Assembly: GCA_945907065.1 (NCBI GenBank)
Contig: CAMDSC010000018.1
Coordinates: 1-46,189 of the forward strand
DNA length: 46,189 nt
Direction of reading: 5' to 3'
Source: Chitinophaga pinensis
GTDB taxonomy: Bacteria; Bacteroidota; Bacteroidia; NS11-12g; UBA9320
The notes beneath the pieces were generated by a model. It searched no databases. It saw nothing but the letters and a program-made list of their open reading frames with translations, and was not told the origin of the DNA. Positions within the stretch are counted from its first letter, which is position 1. Every line of letters begins with the position of its first letter. This document shows positions 7,808 through 16,940 of this stretch, one piece after another. A program made the translations under genes and the position numbers.

Positions 7808-10800
7808 ATGACCAACCCAAACCAATTCACTGATAATAGAAACCTGCACAACAGCGAACTGCTGACAAAGCTGGATGATTTTATCAGAAAATATTATAAA
7901 AACAGACTATTGCGCGGTGCTATTTTTTTTACCGGGGCGATACTTTCTTTTTTTCTATTGGTTTCGTTACTCGAATATTTTGGAAGGTTTGATACAGGTT
8001 TTCGCACATTTCTTTTTTATAGCTTTTTACTTTTTACAGCCGGTATTCTTTATCGCTTTATATTAATTCCGCTGTTAAAATTATACAAAATAGGAAACCG
8101 ACTGAATTATGAAATGGCTTCTGAAATTATAGGGAAGCATTTTAGTAATATTAAAGACAAATTATTAAATACTTTACAACTCAGTCATCAATATCAAAGT
8201 GAATTTGACAATCGTTTTTTGGCCGCTTCCATTGATCAAAAAACTTCTGAATTAAGACCCATACGATTTTCATCTGCCATAGATTTTAAAGGTAACAAGC
8301 GGTATTTGAAATATGCTGTTGGCCCTATGGTGGTTTTAATTTTGATTATGTTAATTGCACCGGGGTTTAAAGAAACTACAACCCGACTTATTCAACATGA
8401 TAAACATTTTGCGGTTCCGGCTCCTTTTGAATTTGTGTTAAACAATAAAATTTTAGAAGCTGCCCAAAATGAAGATTTTGAAGCGGATTTGGGAATCAAA
8501 GGAAAAGTGATGCCCGATGTGGTGTATTTGGTAACCGATGGTAATCGTTTTAAAATGAAAAAGGATGGAAATTCATCGTTTAAATTTACTTTAAAAAATG
8601 TTCAGAAATCGTTTGACTTCCATTTTGAATCGGGCAATTTTAGTTCCGATGGATATCAATTAGTGGTGAAGCAAAAACCTGTTTTGTTAGATTTTAGCAT
8701 CCATCTGGATTATCCGGCATATACCGGACGAACCGATGAAAAGCTTGAAAATATTGGAGATATAACCATTCCTGCTGGAACTAAAGTACTTTGGAAATTC
8801 AACACGAAAAATGTGGAATCTATGAAATTGATTTTTTCCGGAAGCAATGTTCAGGCGGTTCGCGAAAGAGAAAATAGGTTTTCATTTACCAAAAATTTTA
8901 AATCCAGTGAAGTAATAAAAATCAAAACTACCAACAATGAAGCCGAAAGCAAAGACTCCATTATTTACCAAATAAATGTAGTTCCTGATGCCTATCCTCA
9001 AATCACTTTTAGGGAACGTAGAGATAGCAGCAACTCTAGATTGATGTATTTTGTTGGCGATATTACGGATGATTATGGGTTTAATAAATTGATGTTTCAC
9101 TACAAATTTATTGAAACCGATGACCCGGCCAAAAAAGCACAAGGACTAAAAAATGCTATCATTGGAATTAATACCATTCAAAGTGCTCAAAACTTTTTTT
9201 ACCAATGGGACATAACTCCTTTGGATATAAAGCCCGGTGAAAAAATAGAATATTATTTTGAAATTTGGGATAATGATGCTGTGAACGGAAGCAAGGCAAC
9301 CCGAACCAGCAATGGATTATTTGCAGCCCCAACCTTGGAGCAAATAGAAAAGCAATCGGAAAAAAGCAATGAAGCCATAAAAGGCGAAATGGCTGAAGCT
9401 ATTAAGGATACCAAAGCTTTGGAAGATGAAATAAAAAAGCTGGAACAAAAACTGACTGAGAAAAAATCATTAAGCTGGGAAGATAAAAAACAGGTTCAGG
9501 ATTTATTGGAAAAGCACAAAGACCTTCAGGAAAAAATGAAGGAATTGATGGAAAAGAATAAAGACAAAAACAATAAGGAATCAGAATTTAAAGATATTGA
9601 TAAGGATATTTTAGAAAAGCAGGCCGAGCTGGAAAAACTGTTTGAAGAATTGATGGATGATGATATGAAAAAGCTTCTTGAAAAGATGAAAGAGCTTTTG
9701 GAAAAAAACCAAAAAGACCAATTGCAGGAACAAATGGATAAGTTTAAATTTAACGATAAAGAGCTAAAAAAGAAGATGGAGCGGGCTTTGGAATTATTTA
9801 AACAACTGGAGTTGGAAAAGAAAATGAAAGAAACTTCTGATAAATTGGACCAACTTTCAAAAGAGCAGGAAAAATTGGCCGAGGATACTAAAAATGACAA
9901 ATTGAGTCAGGAAGAACTTGAAAAAAAACAAGAAGAGTTGAATAAGAAATTTGAAGACATTAAAAAGAATCTGGAAGAAATAAAGGAAAAAAATGAAAAG
10001 TTGGAAAAACCAAATGATTTAAAGGATACCAAGGAAAAAGAAGAATCGATAGAAAAAGAACAAAAGGAGAGCAAAGAGAATATCCAGAAAAAACAAAATA
10101 AAAAAGCAGCCCCTCACCAAAAGAAAGCTGCCGATGAGATGAAAGAAATGAGCGAAAAAATGAATGAGGAAATGACCGAGATGGAAAAAGAAAAGCAGGA
10201 GGAAGATTATGATGCCCTTCGGCAAATTCTTGAAAATTTGGTAACAGTATCCAAAGACCAGGAACGATTGATGAAAGAATTTAAAGCCGTGGGAGGATAC
10301 AATCCAAAGTTTGTGGAACTGGCTCAGCAGCAAAAGAAACTGCGCGATGATACCAAAATAATTGAAGATTCATTGTTTGCTTTAAGTAAACGGGTTATCC
10401 AAATTCAATCGTTTATTAATAAAGAAATAGGGTTGGTAAATAACAATATGGATAAGGCATTGAGCAATCTTGGGTTTAGGGATATTCCAAATTTGGTAAA
10501 TAACCAACAGTACATTATGACAAGCCTTAATAATTTGGCCTTAATGCTGAGTGAAGTATTAAAGCAAATGCAAGATAATATGAATGCTCCTCCAAATCCT
10601 AATTGCAAAAACCCAAAACCTGGAAAAAAGGGAAAACCCAGCATGAAAGAAATGAAAGAAATGCAAGAGAAAATGGGTAAGGAAATGGAAGAGATGATGA
10701 AAAAGGGTGCAGGAAAAGGTAAAGGTTTCAGTTCACAAGAAATAGCTAAAATGGCTGCACAACAAGCTGCCTTGCGCAAAAAATTGCGTGACTTACAAAA

Positions 10801-11158
10801 GGAACTTGAAAAAGAAGGCAATGGCAAAAAGTTGGGTGATTTGCAAAAAACTCAGGATATGATGGACGATTTGGAAAAAGACCTTGTTAATAAAAAAATA
10901 ACAGAAGAAACCCTTCGCCGCCAAAGAGAAATATTGACCCGAATGCTTGACCATGAGCGAGCTGAAAAAGAACAGGAGCAAGACGAAGAACGCAAATCCA
11001 ATGAAGGCAAAGAAGTGAAACGAGAATTGCCTCCATCCTTGCAGGAATACCTGAAACAACAGCAAAAAGGACAGGAATTGCTGCGTTCCGTTTCACCAAG
11101 TCTCAACCCCTATTACAAAGAAAAAGTTAAAGACTATTTTAAATCATTAGAACAATAA
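7808..11158 (+). CDS. DUF4175 family large membrane/coiled-coil protein
   Basis: A 1116-residue protein. Two membrane helices lie near residues 37-60 and 66-90 and a third at about 167-189 (VGPMVVLILIMLIAPGF). A beta-rich region of about 190-500 follows, with Ig-like strands. Then a very long Lys/Glu-rich coiled coil runs from about 510 to 800, with more charged helical sequence to the end. This layout matches the Bacteroidota DUF4175 family, whose role is not established. Glu/Lys content in the coil is extreme. A 7-bp gap to the biotin carrier gene suggests one transcript. A role as a cell-envelope scaffold is inference only. Confidence 0.78.
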   Translation: MTNPNQFTDNRNLHNSELLTKLDDFIRKYYKNRLLRGAIFFTGAILSFFLLVSLLEYFGRFDTGFRTFLFYSFLLFTAGILYRFILIPLLKLYKIGNRLNYEMASEIIGKHFSNIKDKLLNTLQLSHQYQSEFDNRFLAASIDQKTSELRPIRFSSAIDFKGNKRYLKYAVGPMVVLILIMLIAPGFKETTTRLIQHDKHFAVPAPFEFVLNNKILEAAQNEDFEADLGIKGKVMPDVVYLVTDGNRFKMKKDGNSSFKFTLKNVQKSFDFHFESGNFSSDGYQLVVKQKPVLLDFSIHLDYPAYTGRTDEKLENIGDITIPAGTKVLWKFNTKNVESMKLIFSGSNVQAVRERENRFSFTKNFKSSEVIKIKTTNNEAESKDSIIYQINVVPDAYPQITFRERRDSSNSRLMYFVGDITDDYGFNKLMFHYKFIETDDPAKKAQGLKNAIIGINTIQSAQNFFYQWDITPLDIKPGEKIEYYFEIWDNDAVNGSKATRTSNGLFAAPTLEQIEKQSEKSNEAIKGEMAEAIKDTKALEDEIKKLEQKLTEKKSLSWEDKKQVQDLLEKHKDLQEKMKELMEKNKDKNNKESEFKDIDKDILEKQAELEKLFEELMDDDMKKLLEKMKELLEKNQKDQLQEQMDKFKFNDKELKKKMERALELFKQLELEKKMKETSDKLDQLSKEQEKLAEDTKNDKLSQEELEKKQEELNKKFEDIKKNLEEIKEKNEKLEKPNDLKDTKEKEESIEKEQKESKENIQKKQNKKAAPHQKKAADEMKEMSEKMNEEMTEMEKEKQEEDYDALRQILENLVTVSKDQERLMKEFKAVGGYNPKFVELAQQQKKLRDDTKIIEDSLFALSKRVIQIQSFINKEIGLVNNNMDKALSNLGFRDIPNLVNNQQYIMTSLNNLALMLSEVLKQMQDNMNAPPNPNCKNPKPGKKGKPSMKEMKEMQEKMGKEMEEMMKKGAGKGKGFSSQEIAKMAAQQAALRKKLRDLQKELEKEGNGKKLGDLQKTQDMMDDLEKDLVNKKITEETLRRQREILTRMLDHERAEKEQEQDEERKSNEGKEVKRELPPSLQEYLKQQQKGQELLRSVSPSLNPYYKEKVKDYFKSLEQ

Positions 11159-11165
11159 AACGAGT

Positions 11166-11657
11166 ATGTATAAAGTATCGGTAAACGAACACCCTGAAAT
11201 AGAAATTACAAGTAAAGACGGAAACTATTATTTGAATAACAAGGCTGTAGATTTTGATATTGTGCCCAACTCCGATGGAACCTATCATGTTCTTTACCAA
11301 GGAAAATCACACACCATTCATGTGCTTGAAAAAAAAGCTAATAGCTTTATTTTAGATATTAATAAGTACAAAGCCGAAGCCAAAATTAAGAATGATTTAG
11401 AAGACCTTTTATCAAAAATGGGGATGGACAAAATGCTTGGTGCATCCATGAACGAACTGAAAGCTCCTATGCCGGGAATGGTTTTAAAAATAATAGTGAA
11501 TGCCGGCGACGAAGTAAAAAAAGGCGACAGCCTGTTGGTATTGGAAGCCATGAAAATGGAGAATAATATTAAAGCTTTGGGTGATGGAATAGTTTCAGAA
11601 ATTCCAATAAAAGCAGGGGATAAGGTAGAAAAAAATCAGATACTGATTAAGTTTTAG
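11166..11657 (+). CDS. Biotin carboxyl carrier protein of an acyl-CoA carboxylase/decarboxylase
   Basis: A 163-residue protein. Its last 75 residues form a biotinyl domain: LKAPMPGMVLKI, then EAMKM with the biotinylated lysine at residue 130, then KAGDKVEKNQILIKF. The N-terminal half is a beta-rich adaptor as seen in carriers of propionyl-CoA or methylmalonyl-CoA carboxylase and oxaloacetate decarboxylase systems. The protein shuttles carboxyl groups between biotin carboxylase and carboxyltransferase subunits in the cytosol. Those partners are not adjacent; the accA at 20.9 kb is on the other strand. Which carboxylase it serves is not decidable here. It starts 7 bp after the DUF4175 gene. Confidence 0.88.
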   Translation: MYKVSVNEHPEIEITSKDGNYYLNNKAVDFDIVPNSDGTYHVLYQGKSHTIHVLEKKANSFILDINKYKAEAKIKNDLEDLLSKMGMDKMLGASMNELKAPMPGMVLKIIVNAGDEVKKGDSLLVLEAMKMENNIKALGDGIVSEIPIKAGDKVEKNQILIKF

Positions 11658-11733
11658 GTTTTAGATTGAAAACCTGAAATTTCTATTGATGAATTGTTCT
11701 TTGATTCACCATAAAATTTTAATTCCTTTAATT

Positions 11734-11741
11734 TAAGTTTG
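11734..11741 (+). promoter_or_regulatory. Putative -7 box (TAAGTTTG) of the DUF3078 gene
   Basis: TAAGTTTG matches TAnnTTTG and is followed by GC, as at other promoters in this window; the start codon is 16 bp downstream. No well-spaced TTG was found upstream. Confidence 0.45.
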
Positions 11742-11757
11742 CGCCTTTAAAATTATC

Positions 11758-12762
11758 ATGAAAAAATATCTTGCAATTGCAGCAATCGTATGGGCTAACG
11801 TATTATTTGCCCAAACCACAAAAATGGATTCTTTAAAACTGGAACTCAAAAATACGGAAGCTATAAATACCGAAGCCGAAGGAAAAATAAAAGCCTTAAA
11901 TTCAAGTATTGAAAAATTGATGCCTTTTGTAGCTTGGAAAAAAGGTGGATTTGGAGCTGTTAATTTTAACCAAATGGGTTTTACCAACTGGGCAGCGGGT
12001 GGTATAAATGCCCTCTCTGTAACTACTCTTGGCAACGTATATGCCAACTATGCTAAAGACAAAATTGTTTGGAATAATAACTTGGATGTGGCTTATGGAA
12101 TGATTCAAAATAAGGGTCAGGAGTTGAGAAAAAACGAAGACAAGATAGATTTTTTAACAAAGTTTGGTCATACATCGCCGGTAAAAAATGTGAACTATGC
12201 TGTGTTAGCCAACTTTAAAAGCCAGTTTGCACCATCGCATACCTACGATGCTCAAAATGTGAAAAGCCCAATGATTTCAACCTTTTTGGCTCCAGCATTT
12301 ATTTTGGCTTCTATTGGTATTGATTTTAAACCAAAGCCTTATTTTTCGGTCTATCTTTCACCGGCCACCGGAAAATTTACGATTGTGAATGTGAATGATA
12401 ATTCCATCAAAACTGCATTTGCTGTAGACACCATGAAACGGGTTAGGAAAGAATTTGGAGCATTGATGAATATCTTTTTTCAAAAAAACATTCATAAAAA
12501 TGTGAACCTTTTATCACGCTTATCATTGTTTAATAATTATACAGATTCAAATAAACCCAACCGAAAAAATATAGATGTCAATTTTGAAAGTATGATAAAT
12601 GCCAGAATTAACCGGTTTATTACCGCCAGTTTATTTATCAATGCCATTTATGATAATGATATTCAAATAAGTTTGGATGAAAATGACCTAACCAAAGTTG
12701 GCCCGAGATTGCAGTTTAAGGAAGTGTTTGGGATAGGATTATCGTATAAATTTCAGAAATAG
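11758..12762 (+). CDS. DUF3078 family outer-membrane protein
   Basis: A 334-residue protein with a signal peptide (about 1-19, cut after VLFAQ). A short helical segment at about 22-55 precedes a region with FNQMGFTNWAAGG and VWNNNLDVAYG, the signature of the Bacteroidota DUF3078 family. Alternating strands follow to the C-terminus, which ends in an aromatic-rich strand (GIGLSYKFQK), as in outer-membrane beta barrels. The likely location is the outer membrane; the family role is unknown. It has its own -7 box and is followed by an inverted repeat, so it is probably transcribed alone. Confidence 0.8.
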   Translation: MKKYLAIAAIVWANVLFAQTTKMDSLKLELKNTEAINTEAEGKIKALNSSIEKLMPFVAWKKGGFGAVNFNQMGFTNWAAGGINALSVTTLGNVYANYAKDKIVWNNNLDVAYGMIQNKGQELRKNEDKIDFLTKFGHTSPVKNVNYAVLANFKSQFAPSHTYDAQNVKSPMISTFLAPAFILASIGIDFKPKPYFSVYLSPATGKFTIVNVNDNSIKTAFAVDTMKRVRKEFGALMNIFFQKNIHKNVNLLSRLSLFNNYTDSNKPNRKNIDVNFESMINARINRFITASLFINAIYDNDIQISLDENDLTKVGPRLQFKEVFGIGLSYKFQK

Positions 12763-12768
12763 AAATAT

Positions 12769-12835
12769 GGTTAAAGGTTAAAGTAGAAGGGCTGTTTCCA
12801 TCTCGACAATGCGCCTTAACCTTTTTACTTTAACC
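12769..12835. repeat. Inverted repeat between DUF3078 gene and glyA
   Basis: GGTTAAAGTA at 12776-12785 and TACTTTAACC at 12826-12835 are exact reverse complements, with a 40-bp spacer. Both arms sit beside a second partial copy of the same GGTTAAAG motif (12769-12776, and CCTTAACC near 12814-12821). It may form a long hairpin ending the upstream transcript, but no clean T run follows the 3' arm, so terminator function is uncertain. Confidence 0.45.
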
Positions 12836-12895
12836 TTTCTAATTCCTTTCTTTTTCCAATTAGGATTTTTTGCATAAAACCCTTTGGTTTGCAGC

Positions 12896-14170
12896 ATGCA
12901 ACGCGATACCCAAATATTTAATTTAATCCAACAAGAACTTACCCGTCAGCAAGACGGTATTGAACTTATAGCCTCCGAAAATTTTGTATCAAAACAGGTA
13001 ATGGAAGCCATGGGCAGTGTGCTTACCAATAAGTATGCTGAAGGCTTGCCCGGCAAACGCTATTATGGCGGTTGTGAGGTGGTGGATGTGGTAGAAAACA
13101 TAGCTATTGACAGACTTAAACAATTATTTGGGGCCGAATGGGCCAATGTTCAACCCCACTCAGGTTCGCAGGCCAATGCCGCAGTTATGTTGGCTTGCCT
13201 AAAACCGGGCGATGCCATTTTAGGATTTGACCTTTCACATGGTGGTCACCTTACTCATGGTAGTCCCGTAAATTTTTCAGGAAAATTATATTCAGCTAAT
13301 TTTTATGGTGTAGAGCAAGAAACCGGATTGATAGACTGGGATAAAGTAGATGCCAAAGCACAACAAGTAAAACCAAAATTGATAGTTTGCGGAGCCTCTT
13401 CTTACAGCCGTGATTGGGATTTTGCCCGATTAAGAAAAATTGCAGATAGTGTAGGAGCGTTGCTATTGGCTGATATTGCTCACCCTGCCGGATTGATAGC
13501 TAAAAAACTATTAAACGACCCAATGCCTCATTGCCACATTGTAACCAGTACCACGCATAAAACATTGCGTGGGCCACGTGGCGGTATTATTATGATGGGC
13601 AAAGATTTTGAAAATCCTTGGGGATTGACAGATATGAAGGGTAATATTCGAAAAATATCGTCCATATTGGATGGAGCTGTTTTTCCCGGAACTCAGGGCG
13701 GTCCGCTGGAACACGTAATTGCAGCCAAGGCAGTAGCTTTTGGTGAAGCATTAACCGATGAGTTTGGAGTTTATGCCAAAAATGTAATTGCCAATTCACA
13801 AGCCTTAGCAAAATCATTGGTAGACCATGGTTATAAAATTATTAGTGGAGGCACGGATAATCATATGATGCTGATAGACCTGAGAGCCAAAGACGAAAAC
13901 CTTACCGGTAAAATGGCGGATGATATATTAGTGCGTTGTCATATTACAATTAATAAAAATACGGTTCCGTTTGAAACCCGCAGCCCATTTGTAACAAGTG
14001 GAATTAGAATAGGAGCGTCAGCCATCACAAGCCGAGGCATGAGTGTGAATGAAATGCCTCAAATAGTGGAGCTTATTGATTATGCTTTAATGAATCGTGA
14101 TGATGATGCCAAGTTGAAATCAGTAATCGAAAAAGTTCATTCGCTGATGAAGGGTTTTCCTTTGTACTAA
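12896..14170 (+). CDS. glyA: Serine hydroxymethyltransferase
   Basis: A 424-residue PLP enzyme converting serine and tetrahydrofolate to glycine and 5,10-methylene-THF in the cytosol; it is the main one-carbon entry point and feeds metF, found 30 kb away. Hallmarks are [10 protein letters not shown] near the N-terminus, [27 protein letters not shown], and the PLP-lysine motif [14 protein letters not shown] near residue 221. The start is set at ATG 12896 (MQRDTQIF), since the open frame extends to a TTG at 12884 that would add four unlikely residues. TTGGTTTG at 12884-12891 is one base off the -7 consensus, so the 5' leader may be very short. Confidence 0.95.
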   Translation: MQRDTQIFNLIQQELTRQQDGIELIASENFVSKQVMEAMGSVLTNKYAEGLPGKRYYGGCEVVDVVENIAIDRLKQLFGAEWANVQPHSGSQANAAVMLACLKPGDAILGFDLSHGGHLTHGSPVNFSGKLYSANFYGVEQETGLIDWDKVDAKAQQVKPKLIVCGASSYSRDWDFARLRKIADSVGALLLADIAHPAGLIAKKLLNDPMPHCHIVTSTTHKTLRGPRGGIIMMGKDFENPWGLTDMKGNIRKISSILDGAVFPGTQGGPLEHVIAAKAVAFGEALTDEFGVYAKNVIANSQALAKSLVDHGYKIISGGTDNHMMLIDLRAKDENLTGKMADDILVRCHITINKNTVPFETRSPFVTSGIRIGASAITSRGMSVNEMPQIVELIDYALMNRDDDAKLKSVIEKVHSLMKGFPLY

Positions 14171-14179
14171 AATCAAAAT

Positions 14180-15346
14180 TTGAATACTGAATCGCTTCAA
14201 AATTTCTTTTCAAAACCTAAGTTAATTTTAGGTTTATACATTCTGTTGGCGGTTATTTTTTCGATATTAAATTATCAAAAAGGCCAAACCAAACAGTTTT
14301 CACCCAACGATAAATATACCCATTACAACAACTATGTAATTTTTAAAAATGCCTACTTTAATCTTAAAGAAGGCAAAAATTTATACATCCATTATCCCGA
14401 AAAACAATGGGACCTTTATAAATACAGTCCATCGTTTGCTGCAGCTATGATGGCATTGGCTTACATTCCTGATTGGTTGGGGTTGCTGCTTTGGAATTTA
14501 ATAAACGTGTTAGTGCTTTTTTACGGAGTTAGATATTTTATAAAAGGGCCGCCACATACTATTTTTATGCTATGGTTTATTTTTAATGAATTGGTAACCT
14601 CTGTTATTAATTCTCAAAGCAACTTAATGATAACTGGATTGCTGGTGGCAGCTTTCACTTTTTTTGAGAAAGACAAAGTTCATTGGGCGGCATTATGTAT
14701 TATCTCTACATTTTATATCAAAGTATTTGGAATATTGGCTTGTTTGCTTTTTCTGTTTTATCCCAATAAAGGCAAATTTGTTCTGTGGTGTATTGCTTGG
14801 TCGGTTGTAATAGCATTAATACCCTTGTTTTATACATCACCCGATTTACTCGTTTGGCAATATAAAAACTGGCTAGAATTATTGGCCAATGACCATTCAG
14901 GCTCTTACGGGTATAGTTTTATGGGTGTATTGCACACTTGGTTTGGTATCAATTCAGGCAAAAACGTGTTAGTGATAATTGGATTGGTTGGCCTATTAAT
15001 TCCTTTTATTTTTATTAAACAATTTAATAGTTTTCAATACCGGCTCAATTGGTTTGCAGCCATGCTCATTTGGTTGGTAATATTTAATCATAAGGCCGAA
15101 TCACCTACTTTTATTATAGCCTTCACAGGTATTGCACTCTGGATTTTTAGTTCATCCAAAAATAATTACCTCGTGGCCTTTGCAATTTTTGCCTTCGTAT
15201 TTACAAGCTTGGCACCAACGGATATTTTTCCATTATCCCTTCGCAAAAACTTCTTTGAACCCTTTGCAATCAAAGCCGTTCCATGTGTTTTGATATGGCT
15301 ATATTTAACCTTTTATTTGATAAAAAAGGGGTTGAAAAAATCATAA
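14180..15346 (+). CDS. GT87-like (DUF2029) membrane glycosyltransferase
   Basis: A 388-residue protein with about ten membrane helices. Residues 60-115 carry the GT87 (DUF2029) pattern: an NAYFNLKEGKNLY segment, YKYSPSFAAAMMALAYIP, then LGLLLWNLINVL. GT87 enzymes such as mycobacterial PimE move sugars from polyprenyl phosphates to periplasmic acceptors; the acceptor here is unknown. There is no in-frame ATG near the start, so TTG at 14180 (9 bp after the glyA stop) is used. Close spacing implies co-transcription with glyA. The downstream gap holds a separate promoter. Confidence 0.7.
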   Translation: MNTESLQNFFSKPKLILGLYILLAVIFSILNYQKGQTKQFSPNDKYTHYNNYVIFKNAYFNLKEGKNLYIHYPEKQWDLYKYSPSFAAAMMALAYIPDWLGLLLWNLINVLVLFYGVRYFIKGPPHTIFMLWFIFNELVTSVINSQSNLMITGLLVAAFTFFEKDKVHWAALCIISTFYIKVFGILACLLFLFYPNKGKFVLWCIAWSVVIALIPLFYTSPDLLVWQYKNWLELLANDHSGSYGYSFMGVLHTWFGINSGKNVLVIIGLVGLLIPFIFIKQFNSFQYRLNWFAAMLIWLVIFNHKAESPTFIIAFTGIALWIFSSSKNNYLVAFAIFAFVFTSLAPTDIFPLSLRKNFFEPFAIKAVPCVLIWLYLTFYLIKKGLKKS

Positions 15347-15354
15347 AAAAGTTC

Positions 15355-15386
15355 TTGGTTATGCAAATATTTTGCTGCTACCTTTG
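15355..15386 (+). promoter_or_regulatory. Promoter of the structured RNA
   Basis: TTG at 15355-15357 and TACCTTTG at 15379-15386 are 21 bp apart, a full match to the Bacteroidota -33/-7 pattern. Transcription should begin at about 15390-15393, 200 bases before the next start codon and exactly at the 5' arm of the closing stem of the candidate RNA. Confidence 0.7.
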
Positions 15387-15389
15387 TAA

Positions 15390-15575
15390 GGAAGGGCTGG
15401 CAGAATTGAAAAATTTAATACTAAAATAATACCGGCTGAAGTCAAATGTCAATGTCAGGCTTTTTTTAACCTTAGGGTGATCCTCTCGATTTATTGAGAC
15501 GACGTTAGAAGACAAAGATACCCGACAGGCCAAAACTTGCTTTAAAAGGATTTTTTCATCCTCAGCCCTTTTTTA
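15390..15575 (+). ncRNA. Candidate 6S-like structured RNA (about 185 nt)
   Basis: This gene-free stretch has its own full promoter and ends in a T-rich tract. The ends pair: AAGGGCTG at 15392-15399 with CAGCCCTT at 15563-15570, eight bp, closing a loop of about 160 nt. Inside, TCTCGA and TTGAGA (about 15483-15498) form an apical hairpin, GGGT (15475-15478) can pair with ACCC (15520-15523), and GGAT/ATCC form a small 3' hairpin. A long closing stem, an interior bubble and a length near 185 nt fit 6S RNA, including the Bacteroidota 6S-Flavo type. A long 5' leader controlling the 15592 gene is the main alternative. It lacks the tmRNA, RNase P and SRP RNA signatures. Confidence 0.5.
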
Positions 15576-15591
15576 TTTCAATTAAAACAAA

Positions 15592-16260
15592 ATGAAAATC
15601 TTAAATTATTTATTCGTCCTGCTTGTTTTAGCCTTCATTCCGCAGCAATTATTTGCTGTTACTAAGTTTTCTCCTGAGCCAATTATATCTAACAATATAA
15701 GCTCAACACTTGCTAATAAATCAAAGCCAAAAAAAGAATTTCCATTCAAGCAGATTGTAAGTTTTTATCCTGCAAAAGCTATTGCAAACTATATGATGTT
15801 AGGCTATGAAAGGCAGGTTGGTCCTAAACATGTTTTAAAAATAGCAGTGGGTTATGCTAATTTTGAAGAACAAAATTTATTTCAAGGGTTTAATAATGAA
15901 ATTAAGGATTTTTCAGGCACCCGATTTGATCTAATGTATAAATATTTTATTGGTAAAGAGGCTATAATGTTCAATGGTATCTATTTTGCACCAATTATAT
16001 CTTTCAAAAGCGCAAATTTTAAGTATCAAGATTTTACTGGTTTTGGATCCGTTTGGGAAGACGGCTCAGCTTCAGCATTGGCTGGTGGTTTTATTTTTGG
16101 AGCTCAATTTCCACTAGGAGATAGCTTTTCAGTTGATTTATATATAGGTGATGCCATGATAAAAAGTCATGGAAATTACAGAGAAGCCGACCGTTTTATG
16201 GATAGTTATCGTTCATCCATCGGACTTATTTCAGGTTTTAGTTTTGGATTTGGATTTTAA
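15592..16260 (+). CDS. Secreted beta-barrel-like protein, function unknown
   Basis: A 222-residue protein with a signal peptide (about 1-22, ending LFAV). After a polar stretch (23-50) it shows alternating amphipathic strands, such as KHVLKIAVGYANF and GTRFDLMYKYFIG, and ends in GFSFGFGF, an aromatic terminal strand typical of outer-membrane barrels. The likely location is the outer membrane; no specific family is recognised. It starts 16 bp after the T tract of the candidate RNA, so it may depend on readthrough or on regulation by that RNA. Confidence 0.65.
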   Translation: MKILNYLFVLLVLAFIPQQLFAVTKFSPEPIISNNISSTLANKSKPKKEFPFKQIVSFYPAKAIANYMMLGYERQVGPKHVLKIAVGYANFEEQNLFQGFNNEIKDFSGTRFDLMYKYFIGKEAIMFNGIYFAPIISFKSANFKYQDFTGFGSVWEDGSASALAGGFIFGAQFPLGDSFSVDLYIGDAMIKSHGNYREADRFMDSYRSSIGLISGFSFGFGF

Positions 16261-16274
16261 CTCCAAAGAGTTAC

Positions 16275-16418
16275 TCACTTAGTTTTCTTTTTTCTAAGCA
16301 ATCGATTAAAGAGGATACTTTTTTGTGCAGCTTCCATATTTTGGTTAAAGCCTTTGTGCCCTTCTTTAATGTTGAACAATTTTATTTTACAAAGTAGATA
16401 ATTGAATAGCTTACTAAT
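16275..16418 (-). pseudogene. C-terminal remnant of a hydrolase-like gene
   Basis: The minus strand carries 48 open codons ending in TGA at 16275-16277, with a stop directly upstream and no plausible start. It includes LFNIKEGHKGFNQNMEAAQ followed by a basic tail. The GHKGF piece resembles the catalytic-His region at the end of alpha/beta hydrolases or esterases, but that is a weak inference. The rest of the gene is absent: the barrel-like gene ends to its left and a plus-strand acetyltransferase begins to its right. Confidence 0.35.
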
Positions 16419-16464
16419 CTAAATAAGTAGTTTTGTTAAGTAAAATTTCCAAAAATTTTTGAGA

Positions 16465-16932
16465 ATGTCACAAATTCGGGAATACAATATTAGGGATAAA
16501 GAAGCCTGTTTAATTGCCTTAAAAAGCAATGTGCCACAGTTTTTTGCAGAAGATGAAATCAACCTGTTCGAAATTTTTTTAGATACTTTTGAGAATAAGC
16601 TTGGCAGCAACAAAACCTATTTTTATGTAATAGTTTTAGCTAATGAAATAATAGGATGTGGTGGTTTTGGCGATAAAGATAATACTGGAATTATTTCCTT
16701 AGCTTGGGGATTAATAAACAAAGACTTTCATAAAAAGGGATTTGGAGAACTATTATTAAAGTATCGTTTGGAACTTATTAAAAGACTTTATCCGTTAAAA
16801 CCTATCATAGTTGATACCACACAATATTCATTTGGTTTTTTTAAAAAATATGGATTTATTGTATCAAAAATTACTGACGATTATTATGAAAAAGGAATGC
16901 ACCGTTACGATATGATATTTAAACTCGAATAA
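16465..16932 (+). CDS. GNAT family N-acetyltransferase
   Basis: A 155-residue protein of the GNAT fold. Strands with YFYVIVLANEIIGCGGFG and the acetyl-CoA loop region NKDFHKKGFGELLLKYRLE (about 93-111; family Q/R-x-x-G-x-G/A pattern) are visible, followed by the C-terminal DTTQYSFGFFKKYGF. The start is set at ATG 16465 (MSQIREYNIRD); the frame extends six bases to a TTG. The substrate is unknown. It is followed after 8 bp by a second acetyltransferase, so the two likely form an operon. Confidence 0.82.
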   Translation: MSQIREYNIRDKEACLIALKSNVPQFFAEDEINLFEIFLDTFENKLGSNKTYFYVIVLANEIIGCGGFGDKDNTGIISLAWGLINKDFHKKGFGELLLKYRLELIKRLYPLKPIIVDTTQYSFGFFKKYGFIVSKITDDYYEKGMHRYDMIFKLE

Positions 16933-16940
16933 AGAAATAC

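Noticed and set aside
9526-11106. Several minus-strand Ser/Phe/Leu-rich open frames
   Set aside because: They are the antisense shadow of the Lys/Glu-rich coiled coil of the DUF4175 gene.
15390-15575. tmRNA, SRP RNA or RNase P RNA
   Set aside because: None of their signature sequences (tRNA-like ends, GGAAG SRP loop, RNase P core) was found; the closing stem fits a 6S-like RNA or leader better.
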